Source: Xiphias gladius (Eukaryota > Chordata > Actinopteri > Istiophoriformes > Xiphiidae). Taken from it: a stretch of DNA of 64,000 bases. The notes beneath the pieces are model-generated. The model made no database searches. It was not told the origin of the DNA and saw only the letters and a list, made by a program, of their open reading frames with translations. The position numbers were made by a program, and so were the translations under genes. The stretch covers positions 12,335,706 through 12,399,705 of the forward strand of contig NC_053417.1 of NCBI RefSeq assembly GCF_016859285.1, written 5' to 3'. Below, in pieces: positions 1 through 15,336 of the stretch; position 1 is the first letter of the stretch; every line of letters begins with the position of its first letter.

Positions 1-493
1 TGATATTGAAACGTGAATTAGAGAGCACACTGCTCACATACAGAACAGAAACAATACAAAGGTAGGACTACGATCTGTTTAGATTTATGGTTACGTGTGT
101 GGATGGATTTATGGAATTATGTAAAGTCAAAAACCTTACATGTAAGACCACAAACATAATCCCGAATGGATCAGGACCCTTAATTTAGCCACACAGACAC
201 AAACCTTGCACACTCAGTTTTCACTACAGGATGTCAGTTTTGAAGACATAAAATTATGCAGGCTGGTTTAAATGATGGTGAGAACAAGAACGGCCATATT
301 TTGAAAACCAAAATGGGTTTGTGCTTTGATCGATTCAATCCGTGCAACATCATCCTGATTTGATCTACACTTATTGACAATGCCTCTAACCCAATTCGGT
401 GCTCACTGAGCTTTGCCAAAGCACGCTGAGTAAAGCAAAAGCTAACCTTAAGTTTTTAGCAATAATTGCTTTCTTTCATCCTTTTCTTCACAG
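1..493 (+). other. Contactin intron, left edge
   Basis: AT-rich intronic sequence ending in the acceptor TTCTTCACAG before the Ig4 exon at 494. No exon or repeat that I can identify; the exon for the first half of Ig4 must lie left of the window. Confidence 0.6.
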
Positions 494-3400
494 GGCCAGA
501 TCCATGTGGAGGAGGGAGTCCTGTCAGTGTCAGTGTTAACACTATCTGACGCCGGCATGTACCAGTGTGTGGCTGAGAATAAGCACGGCGTTATATATTT
601 TGCTGCTGAACTAATGGTTTTAGGTAGGATGGCATTTATGTCTCCCTTAAGTCCACAAATCACTGTTGCAAAAGAATCTTAAAGGTCATTTTACTGTCAT
701 TCTTAAAGGTTGTCTGGATTAACGGATAATGGGGTCAGTGAGAATGGTTTTGTGGGGTCAAACACATTAAAAAAATGTTTTTTCCCTTCATGGTATTGTT
801 ATTTACTTTGATGTTATGGCGAGGATGTGGTGGGAGATACAGAATTCCCAGTTGAACAATAAACACAATCTTTTACAGTAAAACCAGTTAAAACTTATAA
901 TACTTCATCCTATTCATAAATCCATTTTATAGATAGAAAATTGAGCCAAAATTCAGTAGTGATTTGATTTTGTATGAATTGGATGCCAATTACTAATGTT
1001 TAAAAGTTCTGTGTCCATTACTTTACAATTTGATGATTCTCCCAGATCAAACTGAAGCTTGCACTGTGAGATTTGCTGCAGTCTTGTACTAAAATCAGTT
1101 TACTGTTTCCCATCAGCCTCTCCTCCAGACTTCACAGGGAACGTCCTGAGAGCTTTGCTCAAAGCCAAGGCAGGAACTACAGTGACTTTAGAGTGTAAAC
1201 CCCAGGCCTATCCCATCGCCAGCATTTTATGGAAGAAAGGAAACCTGCCTATCCACACCAATGACAGGTAGTGCCTGAACTAAAAAGTAGCTGTGAGTGC
1301 CCTGAAACCACTATTAGGATGATATTGCAAAAGACCGATGGCTGTTCAAAATACTGATGTTTATGTACGCACATAAACAATTCAGTATTTTTCCTGTATA
1401 GATGATATCAGAGCCGGATCATTATTTATCCCAACTCTGCTCTTTTCAAGCCTTATTTGGTCTAAGTGATCAATATTCACCACACATACACACTGCTTAA
1501 CTGCTAGATTTCCATGATCATGTCGGACATTGACATGCAGACGAATCCAGAATCAGAGTTTAGGTAATGATTAAAGGATTCTTTGTTTTTAGGAGCTGGA
1601 TTGTAAGCTGCTGTGTTTGTTTGTACATTCCTATAGGATCACACTCTCCCCAGATGGAACACTGAGGCTTGCCAACGTGAGCAAGTCCGACGCAGGCAGC
1701 TATACGTGCTTTGCTAGGAATAGATTTGGCATGTCGAGTACAACGGGAAGGCTCCTTGTTACCGGTAAGCTCCACTTTTAAATAGGAGAATGTTTGTGTG
1801 CTCCTCTTTGTAAGCTGAATTTACTGCTCAGTATGGATCAACACATGAGAGAGCTGCTGTACCACGAGGGCTTGAGTCAATAACTGGTGGGTAGAAAACA
1901 TAAACAAACTTTAGATTTCGCTCTGAGGATTGTGTCAAAAACTTTGGGACGTCTCTATCCTTGAGGGACTAAATGGAGAGCCTTTGCATAAGTAGCAGCC
2001 TTAAATGTTTTAGATCATTTTTAAATGTAATTTTTGGTTACGTATTTATTTGATTGTGTGTATTGGTTACCCAAGCTCAACTGCAATGTGAAAAAAACTC
2101 TTCTCTTTCATTTTAATTTTATATAGAGTTGTTTGTCTGGCTGCATTTTGCAACAGCTGCAATAATGCACTTGGAAGGTGTTTGAGAAAACACTCCATCA
2201 TTGTTTTCCTCAAAGCAGTTGAAACAACCAATTTTCTGCAACAAATGAAAGTGCTTTGAGTGGAAACAATGAAACCATTAGTGAGGAGGTGTTACAGTTG
2301 CTGTTATTGTATTGACCGTGTTTCCAGTGGAGTGATAGTTGAGTGTTCTCTGGGTTTCTTATTGGTTTTATTAATGTGCTGCTATATCTGCCGCGGCCAG
2401 TTATGTTTTTTTTTAATTACTGGAGTATTTTTCAAGGTCATAATGCAGTCAGTGATGCAAAGCCACGACCCAGACACTGATTGTTACTAGCATAAGAACT
2501 GAGGGGGGCACTTTTTACATGTAACGTTTTATTCCTTGACAGTCTATATGAGGTAAGATGTGAGAGCACAAATCCTCTTCCTTTGCATTATACCTTCTTT
2601 ATTTGATTCCAGCAGATTAATTATCTTGCGTTTTGAAGGACAGCAGACTTAGTCAAATGATTGCTATTGTAGACTTTGTAAAACAGTGTCCCTCATTTCT
2701 GTTCTGGATGCACAGAGGAGCCCATTACATAAAGTTTTATCTGATCCACAGTGTATTGTAATTGCTATCAGGATTTCAGAAGATTATTCTGGCTGTGTCA
2801 GCCTGGGGTATTAGGCCATTTTAGTGGTGGCAGGCTGTATGTTATCACATTATTCCATTAAGACTTTCTTGAGACCTTCGTTTATATAGATAACACTGCA
2901 CTGCCGGTGACTTAGTGTACTACAGAACATGTTCTTGCGTTCCAGGAAGGGACTGCTCATCTCCTTGCAATGAAATATCTCATGTTCTTTGTGCCACTGG
3001 CCGCCGCCACATTAGAAATGACTCCCTCACACGGTCTGGTTTTTTTTTTTTCTCGGGCAGATCCAACCAGTATCATCCAGGGGCCAGTCGACATGGAGAT
3101 CATTGTGGGTGAGAGCATTGTGTTACCGTGTCAGGTTGCTAGTGACCCTGTCCTTGACGTTTCTTTCTCCTGGGCCTTCAATGGACAGCTCATCGTCAAG
3201 GGAGACGGTCACTTTGAGCTAGTGGGTGGGGTGAGTGACCCACTGTCATACTTCTTCAGAACGTGTGAATGGGCAGTTGGCACCTCTTCCCATTTTGCTT
3301 CATTTCATCCCTGTCATCCCACTAATAAATGGAGGCATCTGTCTATCTGTCTTTCTGTCTGTCCATTGACTTGCTCGACACCTGTTCATCCAATCGACCT

Positions 3401-6400
3401 CAAACTTCCCATTTGTATTGTTGAGGACCCAAGGGAGTGCAATGTTGACTGTGAAGGTTTTTGGATTAGTGGTTCTCGAGAAACATAATAAGAGAAATAT
3501 TACATGACAGTCATTCACGTAACCGACAATTATTACCATCAATTAGACAACGGCGCATTGCAAAGATGGCTACGCCTGGTCAAAGCATGGATTCCCTGGA
3601 AAACAAACTGCAGCTACAAAACCTCACACAGGGTCAACTAGTGTGTGGGACTATTTTAGACAGAGACCCAAGCTCTGCAAACTGGAAATGGCTTATCACA
3701 GCAGTACAACTGCTATGCACGGTCAATTGGAACGAAAACATACCAGAGTGCTTTGTTTAGGACGCAGCAACAGCAAAACAGCAACATTTTGTTTCCGATT
3801 CATCTCCACCCAAGCATGATATATTAGGGTTATTAACAGGCGGAACAAGTCACTTATGCACCGCTGCTGTTATGTTGGTAACGTAACATTACACCATGCG
3901 TCATCTAACGCTGTTATTTGGCCGTTGTATATTTTCTGTTTCATTTAATGGCCATGTATGAGCGAGAAAATAGCTTAAACTGACGTTAAATTGTTTAAAA
4001 TATTTTCCTTGCTGATGCAAAAATACATTTGCCAGTGATTTTCTTAACTGTATATTACTCCAGTGATTAAATAAATCCATGTCATACCAATGTTAAGTTA
4101 AGTTTTTTAAATTAATCTCCATTCACTTGCCAGTTTATTAGGTAATTTATTAGGTATTAGGTATAATATTTTGTCCTTATGAATTAATACAAAAATATTA
4201 CAAAAACCTCTCGCTATTAACCAGTAGAGTTCAACAGCACTCTAAAATCACCATTAAAATAAATCAACATCCTCTTTCAAACAGATTAAATAAAAACTGA
4301 ACATTATAATCCTCATTAAGGGAGGATTTATTGCAGGACTGTAGTATTATACTGCATTTGTTTTATCTAGGTGTGCCTAATAAATTGGCAAGTGGGTGTA
4401 TGTATCACAGCAATCCTTTTGAATTTATAGTCCAGTATTTTCTGATCAGGTATCTGACAAATAGGGTCTATTATTATCATTAATATTATAACACAGCAGT
4501 GTCGTGGAAATTAGATGGTGATAATAACATGATTGAATAAAATATTCAACGATTAATGAGATAACAAGTACGTTTTAAACGGGCACTGCACTAGTTAGTT
4601 TAAAAGGACAGCTTGTAATTTGACATCATAGTATTTCTTGGAGAGAAGGCTAGAGGCTAGTTTTGCTGCAGCTGGTATGATAGCATCCTTCTACTGTTTC
4701 TAAAAGTCTCGTTGGATGCATAGAAGCTGTGGGAATCTTTGGAAGGAAGTGCTATTAGATCATTCAGTCCCTCTAAGCCTCCAATTGTACTTTTGTGAAT
4801 GGGAACATGGCAGTTGCTGTGTCAAAATACACCTCCTACATGAAAATCATGATGTAGGTAATGTGTTAGTTGCTTAGCCATTGTGGCATGTTGTCATCCT
4901 TTTGAGTACACTTCTCCTACTCAAGCCCAGCCCCCTGAAGTAATCTATTTTTTAGTACTTGGGCTGGTGTTGAATCCTTTTCAAATCCCACTTTGACATA
5001 GCCTGCTGCACAGCTCCTCATAACAGAAAGGGAATACACATCATTAGAGGTGTCTTTTAAAGGAATGAAAGCATGGATGGCAGAGCCCCAAATGACAAAA
5101 CACTTTCAGAACACCCTCACACCCTTCGAGATTATCCATTCTTCCTGTGTGTGTTTGACTGACAATGTTCTTATCTGAGAAGAGGCTTCTTCCCCAGAAA
5201 TGCTGGAATGTCCCCAGTCCAAAGAGATTATCAACTTAACTTTGCTGCTTCAAGGAATTTAATTTCCATAATTAAACCACATTGGCTCTACCACCACGTT
5301 TCCCTGCCAATGCCGAGAGAACAATCTCACCGCTAATTTACCATTTGCTGCTTACGGGTGTCCTCTCATATGAGAATCTAGAGGACCCTTTTTTCCCTTT
5401 CCAATCAAGCAAAAACTGCACGCTGAACTCAGTAGTAATTGCATATTTGTGTTGTTCCTCGCAAAGGTCTTGAAGGTCATGGCGATGACCTCTGAAAACT
5501 GCAAGTGAAATCGCCGAGCTCTCGTCAGACACAAAGACTCCCATTTGCTGCATACAGATTTTGTGAATTCTAGCCTTGATCATTTTCTTCTGAGCTCATC
5601 TTGAACAGCTGAATGTCACAAAGAGGTTCTCATACATTCACGAATGTTTCATGTTTGCTTTCATGTCTTTGACTGCAAGAAGGGTCAAGAGATATATGTA
5701 AAATATCTTTGGTGCCGCATATCTTTTTTATAAAAACAGGTCTGATTTTTTTCTCTGCAAAGTCCTAGCTAAATAACTGCAGGATCTGCGCACGTTTTTG
5801 GCACCGCTATTTACTGCACCTTATGTATGCTTCACTACATTCCTTAATAAGCTGTCGCAGGGTCTGTTATCTTTCATGCTACATAAAGCTTTTCTATCCT
5901 CCTTGGTAGAGAACAGCAGGAGATCTGATGATCAGGAACATTCAGCTTTACCATGCCGGCAAATATATCTGTGTGGTGGACACAGACGTGGAGAGCCTGT
6001 CAGCTGTGGCTTTATTGATTGTGAAAGGTAAGACAACCTCCTTTCTGCTCTGCAGTCACTAATTAAAACACGGCTCACAGCCAGGAATGTTATTTGGGTT
6101 CCTCTTTTAAAATAGGAGAGATTAAAAATGCAGACTTAACTGTAAAATGGGTGAAAGATGTAGCCACGAAACAACAAACGATAAAAAAAAGATGTCTGTA
6201 GTCTGGAAGGGTTACCAAACAAAGCTGTGTTAGAGATATATTTGGAGACATTATTGTATGCTTTACTGAGAATAAAAAGAACGGTGACTTTCAGGGGCGT
6301 GATGTTCACTTAGGCTTTTAAACTCAAATGGGTTTTGTTTCAGCCGGTGATTGCAGTGTGACCAAAATGCCCATATCTTCATGAATATCATTCTGGGTAT

Positions 6401-9400
6401 CATCAGAATCCACAGTTTTTATGTCTTGCTTATTTCCAGTCGCTTGATTACACCAAATAGAGGAAACTTGCTTTTCTGTTACATTGCATTGAAGGATGCT
6501 TGTCCAAGTAAAGAACTTTCGACGACTGTGTGAAATATTATAGGACTATCGGCTGTGAATTTTGAGAATGTGTTCTTCTCTCTTTTTAATGTCCAATTTT
6601 CAATGTTGCTGCAACGAACTTGACAGTGGAATGTGTAGATGCCTGTCTGTGCTCACTCATGCAGCATGTATCGCTCTGCAGAGACACAGTTGTAGAGAGC
6701 TACATCCGGCAAAACAAAATAGAACAATTTTTGCTATATGTTTCAGGGAGTGTCAGGTTTTTGTTGTGTGCAGAGTGAGAGGAGGGATGTTTCTGGTTTT
6801 GATCAATACACCAAATAGCCCAGCAAATTGACACTACGCAAATATGTTAAATGTCAGATGAGGTGAGGGATGATTCTTGTGTTAGGATTTGAAAAGGTTG
6901 GATCCATATCTTTGTCTTGTAAGTATAGCCACCAGTGATTCAGCTTGGCATGTTGAAGATCTCCAAGGCAAATGACATTAATAAACACTCCTTTCCATAT
7001 TGCTGAGGATTAAATGGAAATACGGCTGTTTCTCAAGTAGAAGCAATATCAAGGCCCGGGAAATGGATCGCCCTCGTATTGACTGGAGAGAAACTTGACT
7101 GATTCAGATTGTGTATTATTTACACTTTCTGCTAACAGCAGCTGTCATGGATGTCTCAATGCTTGGATCGAATGGCTTCAAATGTTGGGCGGCAAAGCAT
7201 GAAGCTGGACAGAAAACCAGCCATTGAGGGGAAAGAATGGCTTTGCTTGATCACAACTGCAGACCTTTAACTAACAGGACAGTGGTCAAATGTTGATTAG
7301 AATATTATTTTCCAATCTAGCAGCCGGGCAGTCGTTAGGAAACCCCCACTACCTTTATACCTACGACCCATAAAGGACACAGATTAACACCTTTAGACAA
7401 TGTGCAATACCAGACTAAGCACATACAGTATATGAACCAACCAACATACAAGCTCCAGTGGTATCTCATCTTGTAGAGTTTTAGCTTTTGCCCAGGTTGT
7501 GCCCATGAAGTACTCAGTTCCCTTACTCTAGTAAAAGTAGCAATAAAACATTGTAAAAATACTCCATTACAAGTAGAAGTCCTGCATACCTCATCCTCCT
7601 TAGTATCAAAAGTCCCCAAGTTTCCAACTTTTGGACTGGGCCCCTCCAAAGAGTCACAGATAAAACTGAGGGGTCGTGAAATGATTCATGGATCATAAGA
7701 GAAAAAAACACAAAGTTCTGCCACACAAATTTAGATTTTTTTTTTCTTCACTTTTTTCTAATATTTCCTTGTTTTTAATGAAATATTGGATCATTTTTGC
7801 CTTTTATAATTTTATTAATTTTAACAAGGTAATGTATTTTATAAGCTATTTTTTTTTATATTTTTAACATCAGGTCTTAATTTGTCAGATCAATGTGGTG
7901 CAGTAACTAAAGTACAATATTTCCCTCTTAAATGTATTGGAATAGGAGTAACAAATGGATAAAACAGAAATACTCAGGTAAAGTACAAATAGTACTAAAA
8001 ACCAGTACTTGAGAAAATGTACTTAGTTGTTTTTCACCATTGACAGCAACACAACTTTTCAGAAAAAGCGCCCTTGTCCCCGGCTGGATAACCGACCGAA
8101 TATGCTTTTTTAATCTGAACTTCTTTCGACCAGAGAAAGAATGGATTATACAAAGCAACGGGGACAATGAATCTGGAAGGAGATGTTGCTTTTGATTTTT
8201 TTTTTTTTTTTTTTTTTTTTAATGTCATTTTTCAAAGCCGGTAGCACCACAAACAAAATTTCCATCCACCCCCATTTCTTTTGAGGTGGAGAAATCTCAG
8301 AGATTGGATAGCTCAAACACGGGAAAAATAAAACAAAAACTAGCTGCCATGGCTACACGTACACTCCGAGAGGTAGGTGAGAAAACATTTCAACAGAACC
8401 TAACCTCCTTGAGTGGCTGCATTTATGTGTGCTCAAAAATGCTATTTTAACGATAGGACAGCAGTGTGAATAACGCAGGACTTGTTTAACTGTGAGTCAT
8501 TATGTCAGTGTGATTATGCTTACAGCTGGAGCGAGTGTGATCACGGGAACATACAGCTTGCGGACATTTAAAATCACACTTGCAACTATCCGTGTTATTG
8601 GCAATAGACACATTATTGTAATGATGTAATATTAGCCAGTGATAGTGGCTCAGTAATTCTGCGAGGTGCTGTTTCTGATCCTGTTTCGCTCCACTCCTCT
8701 CACCGCACTGAAGGTCAATGCTAATCGCTCCTGACACAAAAGCTCCTGAGTGATCAATCTGGGTTCTTGTTTTTTACAATGCCGGTGGAAAATGTTTTAG
8801 ATGCCACTCCATGATGTCTCACAAACACACCACTGGTTGGTGGTGGTTATGGAGAAGGTCACGTTACACGGATAACATCATGGTCATTAGCATTCAAACC
8901 ACTTCACCTCAAGCACTCGCGCTTGTTTGACAGTTGCATCATCATCCTGGAAGAGAGTGCGCAGAAAAATACACCTCACAACAGTCAATGCAAGACTATA
9001 CAGCCTTGTGATTTATCATTATTCATCACTTTTAACAAACAAATTATTTACATTCATTTCTGACACGTGTAACGGCATATTTTATAGATTTGGGTCATTT
9101 TTCAGTTTAGATCAAAATAATATTTCGGTGTATTCATAATTAAGCCAGATATTAATTTGCTATGTGCCAAGTTCACAATAAAAGCCCAGACAGTCTGCCC
9201 ATATTAATAACAGATTATTTGAACACCCTCAAGACACTGACAGCACCCTCTTGCCTCAGCCAATGAAATATAATTAAGAGGATAAGGAATTGATCCTTGA
9301 TTGTGTGCTCCATTAATATGTATTAATGAGGCCAGTGTATTACAGGTTTTTTTTTTTTTATCAAGAGCTGCTAATGAGTTTTACAAAGATCAATATCTCT

Positions 9401-12400
9401 AAAGCCAGAGTTTTAGGGCCTAATGTATGTGGAGAGCATATTCAAGACTCCTGTAAACTAAAAAATGTAGTCCAGCAGTTACTTGTTTAGCATGCGTGTT
9501 GAATGCTGGTTAAATATTTATACATGCATTTATACATATAAGACATACATCCTGCATGAGCCATATATACAGAAAAAGTTGTATTGATGTATTGCATTGT
9601 TTGTTTATTAAAATAATAATTTAACACCTTAATAATTAGAACATTTTCCTTCAGATTAGAAACCACCTCAGAGCCGGTGAGTAGTGTGAGCAGAGCCGGG
9701 GGCGTTATCATTCTGCAGTCTGTCTCACATCTCTCTAGTGGTCTATTATTTCTGATGAGCCGACACATTCATTAGAACAGGAAACACTAGATGAGGCTAA
9801 AGTAAAACATCACACCACTTAATCGTTGGAATAATGAAAATAAATGATAAAACTCTGGTTTTCTTCGGGGCTACGAGGTCCTTTTTCATCTTTTACGGTT
9901 TAATTTGACTCCCTGCATCTACTTATGTCTACTGTTTCATCGATCACCTACTAGGAGGTGACCATGAAAGGGAGGGATTAGAAGCTGGGCGAATGTTGGT
10001 GGATAAATCTTGAATTAACTCTTAATTCCTTGTGAAGGGCATAATTTCACCTCAAACTCAAAGCTTTTTTTAAAGCTTTGTTTTTCTTTTGCTGTTGATT
10101 TCAAATTATAAAGGCCTCCAACTAAGCATAGCTATCTCCAGTAACAATATAGTTTTGGTGGATGTGTTTTTATGCAGATATATATTCCAGTATGCGCGAG
10201 GACACCCATTTACATTTACATGCTGTAGTCTCGTCTGTGCCTCTTCATGTACCTCACAGTGTCTGTTCCTGTGTTTGAGCCAGGCCCCCCCAGCCCACCA
10301 GATTCTGTGACGGTGGAGGAGGTGACGGACAGTACAGCACAACTGACCTGGAGCCCCGGCAAAGACAACGGCAGCCCCATCACCAATTACCTCATCCAGA
10401 CCAGAACTCCCTTCACTGTGGGCTGGCAGAGGGTTAACACAGGTAGGCAGCACTTGAAGATTTTATTCTTATAGCACATGTGATGTGTTTCAGATAATTC
10501 ATGAAGCCCCAAGGGGAAATTCTCTTATTACTCTTCCCCCTTCAGCTGGGAGGTCAGAGTGTAAGGACAGCTACAGACCAAAATCTCTGGAGATGGAAGC
10601 AATTCAGGGTCTTACTTGGGAGAACTAGGGGTCAATGTTGCTGCTTTTACATGATCTCATTTAAACCATTCAAACAGCCTCTACACCTGGCTCAGTCAGA
10701 AGCAAAACCCTTTCCGTCTTATATCTGGCGCTTGTTCCTATGAAGGTTGGATGCATGTATTGCAAATGTCTTTGGACAAATGCACCTGCCAAATGAATTT
10801 AGTGTAATAACGTTTTTTTATTTATTTATTTTTTTAAATCAGTTTATTTGGCAGGGGCACTGCTTCTGATCAAAAGAAAAAAAACCCAACTGTAAATGAG
10901 TTTGTCTAAAGGGACATTTTTTTTAATCTGCTGTCCTTCGCGAAATGTTAAAAAGGCCTGAGAAAGATATATAGAATAAAACAGTATATCTTACAAAATT
11001 CATATACACAAAATTAAAAAATGCAAAAAACAGTGTAGTACCTATCCATAAAATAAATAATGTCACAATATAATACACAGTAGTTATCTACAATCCATAT
11101 TAAATAAGAAAGAAAGAAAAAACAAGGAAAAAGTCACTCTACTGAGGTAGCCTCTTTACACTTGCATGTCAGCTTTTTTATTTTGAGATTTCGTTGCATA
11201 TCACAAAGTTAGGAAGGCAAGGCCTTTTAAGTTCCGTGATCCCGAGCCTAGACTTACCATTTCCCAGGCTAGACTCAAAACCAGAATGAGTGATGAAGTT
11301 GGTCAGCCGAATGCCGCATGACTGAGGGAAGTTAAACCATTGGTCAGCCGGCCAAGTGTTGCATCTTCCCCATTGGCTATTTGCTCTTACAAAACGAATT
11401 GGGCTTCTAACCTTCTCTCTGAGTGATCATTTTACAGGTAAATGTAGCCTAAATCACAGCACAGCCATCGTCTTTAACTTGAGTGTGTGGTGATTTTGTC
11501 AGACGACGTCGTCTAAAAATCAGTATTTCAGCAGTGCAGAGCAGCAGCTTGGAAATGGCTCGGAAGCGACTGCTGGTTAACATATAGTCTCAATGGGCCG
11601 CGTTTCAGTCACTATTTCATACTTGTTCCGTTGTCTGACAGCAGAAACAGAAAAAAAACGTGTAAATGAGAACAGCTTTATTGGGAATTCGGCTGCATTA
11701 AATTACTGTATGTTTGAGCGCAGACAGGAGGAGAGAAGCAAACAGATAAAGGGCTGAAACTGGCAGACACTAGGCAGAATGCAAGTATGACGCTAAGATG
11801 TCATGAATATGCTAATGAGCGCATTACATCATCTGTTAAGTAGCAAGTAGCAAGTAGCATTACATCAAGTAGCAAGTTTGCCAGCAGGCTCTAGCTACTT
11901 TCCATTGAAAATCATTGTTTACAGCGGTTTCATAACAGTTTTCAACTTTGTGCACTGACCATACACGGTCCAGCCATATACTAGGTTTTTGACCCAGTCT
12001 TGTTTTTTTTTGTTTTTTTTTAGTCCCTGAGACGATCAATGGGAACACAATAACAGCCACTGTGGTGGACCTCAATGCCTGGGTGGAGTATGAGTTTCGG
12101 GTTTTGGCCAAGAACAGTGTTGGGGTTGGAGAACCCAGCCCTGTGTCCGTCAGGACCAGGACAGAGGACGCAGGTACAATAAATACAGTTCACTTTTTTC
12201 ACCCAAATTATTCATCTGGATCAGTTGGAAAATATCAAAACCTCAAGCTATCATCTGCAAAAAGACAAATGGTTTAAGATTATACCACAGTTTCTTTTTG
12301 TACAACTTTATGAAGCCTAAAGTGTTTCTTATATGGAGGTGTGAACAAGGTCTGTGTTGTGTAGTTCCTGATGCAGCACCAGGTGACGTGGGTGGAGGAG

Positions 12401-15305
12401 GCGGAAGCAGATCTGAACTGGTCATCACATGGGAGGTAAGTCATCAGTCCTATGTTCCAGTCTGTTGTTCAAAGTGGCTGCACTTAGTCTTTTTTTTATT
12501 CTTCAGTGAGGTGCTTAATATTTCTCGCTATATCAAAGCACCTGCTCTGTTTGCCCTATGGGTGTCATAAATTTTGGGTAAATTGAAGTCTGGCGCTGCA
12601 GTCGTTGTAATTTCTTTGCTTAAAGAGTCTGCATGTAAGGCAGCAGCAATGTATGCACAAGCAGAACACTGAATCTGACAGTTACTGTCACTTGTAAGGC
12701 TTGGATCTCTGGTGAATTACTGTTGTTCACCCGAGTCTACAATGCTCAAATCTAACAAGGAAGTAAAGCAGCCAGGTAGCTGAAAAATAATGTAGATACT
12801 GAATAAGTCATTAGGTGGCCAAAGTTATCGCATTATTTGAGTTTTCCCATTTCAGTAAATGCAGAAATAACTTTTCATTTTAACAGCTGCATGAACACTC
12901 TGTAACGAGCTTAGATTTTTTTTTTAAAATGGCACTTACTGCTCATTTCATTTCATCAGGTGGGTCACAAAAGCAATTTGTGGGTCATGCACTTCTTTGG
13001 CACCATGAGCGTGGGTGGTGACTGTCAGCCCAGAGGCGGGGTGAACGTGAGTGGTTTGTATATGTTTTAATATCACTATAGTTTTGTGTTTCACTCTCAG
13101 CCTGTCCCCGAAGAACTACAGAATGGTGAGAGCTTTGGTTACATCATTGCTTTCCGCGCCTTCGGAGAAGTTAGCTGGACTCATGTGGCCACCTCTGCCC
13201 CCGGTGCATCACGCTATGTGTACCGCAACGACAGCATCGCCCCCTTCTCTCCGTTTCATGTCAAGGTTGGCACTTACAACAGCAAAGGACAGGGTCCCTT
13301 CAGCCCTGTAGTCACCATCTACTCTGCAGAGATAGGTAAGGGAATGAACATGAGTGGGATTAATGCAAAGCTACAAAGTTTTTATCTTTTCTTTAAAAGG
13401 ACAAAGATCATGAAAGTGGTTTTAATGCATGATCAGGAAAAGAAATCTGTAGAAGTTTTTTTTTTTACAAGGATAAAGGTAGAAGACTAGGGAAAAAACT
13501 GCAACACATTTATGTAAGAATAGGCCAGTTGCCTCCAAATATCAACACTCTTTTGAATGGCTGTGCTAAAGTGAACCCAGTTGGCATTTAGATCTATGGT
13601 ACGTTCAACACGCTGAAAGGGGCTCAGTCTGTAGTGTAGTGTTGCTCTATTTACCAGCGGCACCCGTGTGTGATGATTCACCCAAGTAGAGATCAACGAG
13701 AATGCCGCACACTTATAAATGTAAAAATTGAAGAGCGTCGTCCTGCTTGTCTCTGTGCTGTTGGAAGAAAGCAGCAGCACTCAGAATTCTGTTGTCTGTT
13801 TTCAGAGCCAAGTGGGATGCCAGCAGGAGTTTGGGCCAGAAGTGTCTCAGCCTCCGAGATTGAGGTGAATTGGCAGGCTCTCTCCTTCACCCCTGAAAGG
13901 GTTCTGGGCTATGAGGTAAATTTTACTCTTTAAAATGGAAATAGAAATCACACACATTACAATTCAAATGCTTGTCATCACCCCCGTTGAACCTCAAAGC
14001 CATCACTTCCGAACTTTGCGTTGCCATGGAAATGGCTGTTTCAGCTGGGAAACTATTACAGCCAAAATTATACTGTGCTTTGTACCAACACAACAGAAAA
14101 CATGTCAGAGGGTTTTGAAGAGAAGAAAAAAAAAAAAATTGCCTGTCCACATGCCTTTTCATGTTAATGGGAGTTAGGGGATATCATGATAGAGAGCTTC
14201 ATGACAGTCTGTGCTGCAGTATTGTTCCAGACACCATGTCAGAGTAGCAAGAAGTGCCCTAATACCACAGCAAAAACTGAAACTGAAAACTGTTAATAAC
14301 ACAGCAGCACCATGGGAATTGATCTTTAGTCTTGTCATTGTTCTCTAAATAGGAAAATTAAACTATTGAATTTTAAACCCAAAACCGCTGATTGTGTTCT
14401 CTCTTACCTTCAAAAACTGGGACAGCCTGATTTGCTTCATCTGCATGGTTCTGAATAATCAGGGTGATCAAAGGGCTTCAATGTAAGATGCTGTTGTTAT
14501 TCTTTTGCGCAGTAAAATCAAAGATGTTTAAATGTTTCCATCTGAGAAAGTAAGCTTTTGTGCCATTTCATATGTGAGCTGCCTCAGTAATGCCAGCATC
14601 AGCAAACATTGAATAATGATGACAAAAAAGTAGGTGGCGGATCTTAATCAGTAACAGTACTATTTAAATGCATATTTTAATTAGTCAGATTTTCATCAGA
14701 GGGAAATAAATATTACATGCCATGTTGCACAACATAGACTGATGTATTGTAGTGCTGAAATGATTACACAATAAATCCATTAGTCGAGCAAAGAAAAAAA
14801 TCTGGGTGATTTTGATGATTGATAAATTGCTTCAGTTATCAAGCAAAAATGCTAAACTCTTCCTAGTTCCTCACATGTGAGCATTTGCTGCTTTTCTGTT
14901 TTGTATGGACAAAGACATCACCTTGAGCTCTGGGAAATTATAATGGATATTTTTAGTATTTTCGACATTTCAGTGACTAAATGATTAACTGATTAATCAA
15001 AAAATCAGTAGATTATTCAATAAGGAAAATTTCTTCCCAGCTTTGTCTCTCTTTCAATAGTGTCCGACAATAGTGAAACATTCATAGGAGTTGTAAAAGT
15101 ACATTCAGTCTTTGTAATGTCAGATTTATCCTGCTGGAAAGTTAAAAGAAAGATATGATCTCTCTTCAGAAGATGCACCCAGAGGCGATCATTTAACAAC
15201 GCCACATTTCTCTCAAGACATCAAAAACAAATACAAATACTGCATGTTATAGAAAATACATGTAGGCGTGTGTGTGTATGTATGTGTGTTTATATATATA
15301 TTTAT

Positions 15306-15336
<31 letters not shown>

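Noticed and set aside
3566-3760. Short ORF beginning [16 protein letters not shown]
   Set aside because: Intronic, next to a dispersed repeat; no splice phase match to the contactin frame.
10106-10453. 115-codon minus-strand ORF
   Set aside because: Antisense shadow of the contactin FN3-1 exon at 10284-10442.
12378-12435. Alternative acceptor at GATGCAG (12377) for the FN3-2 exon
   Set aside because: Keeps frame but drops four residues that the family normally has; the acceptor at 12364 gives the expected length. It may still be a minor form.
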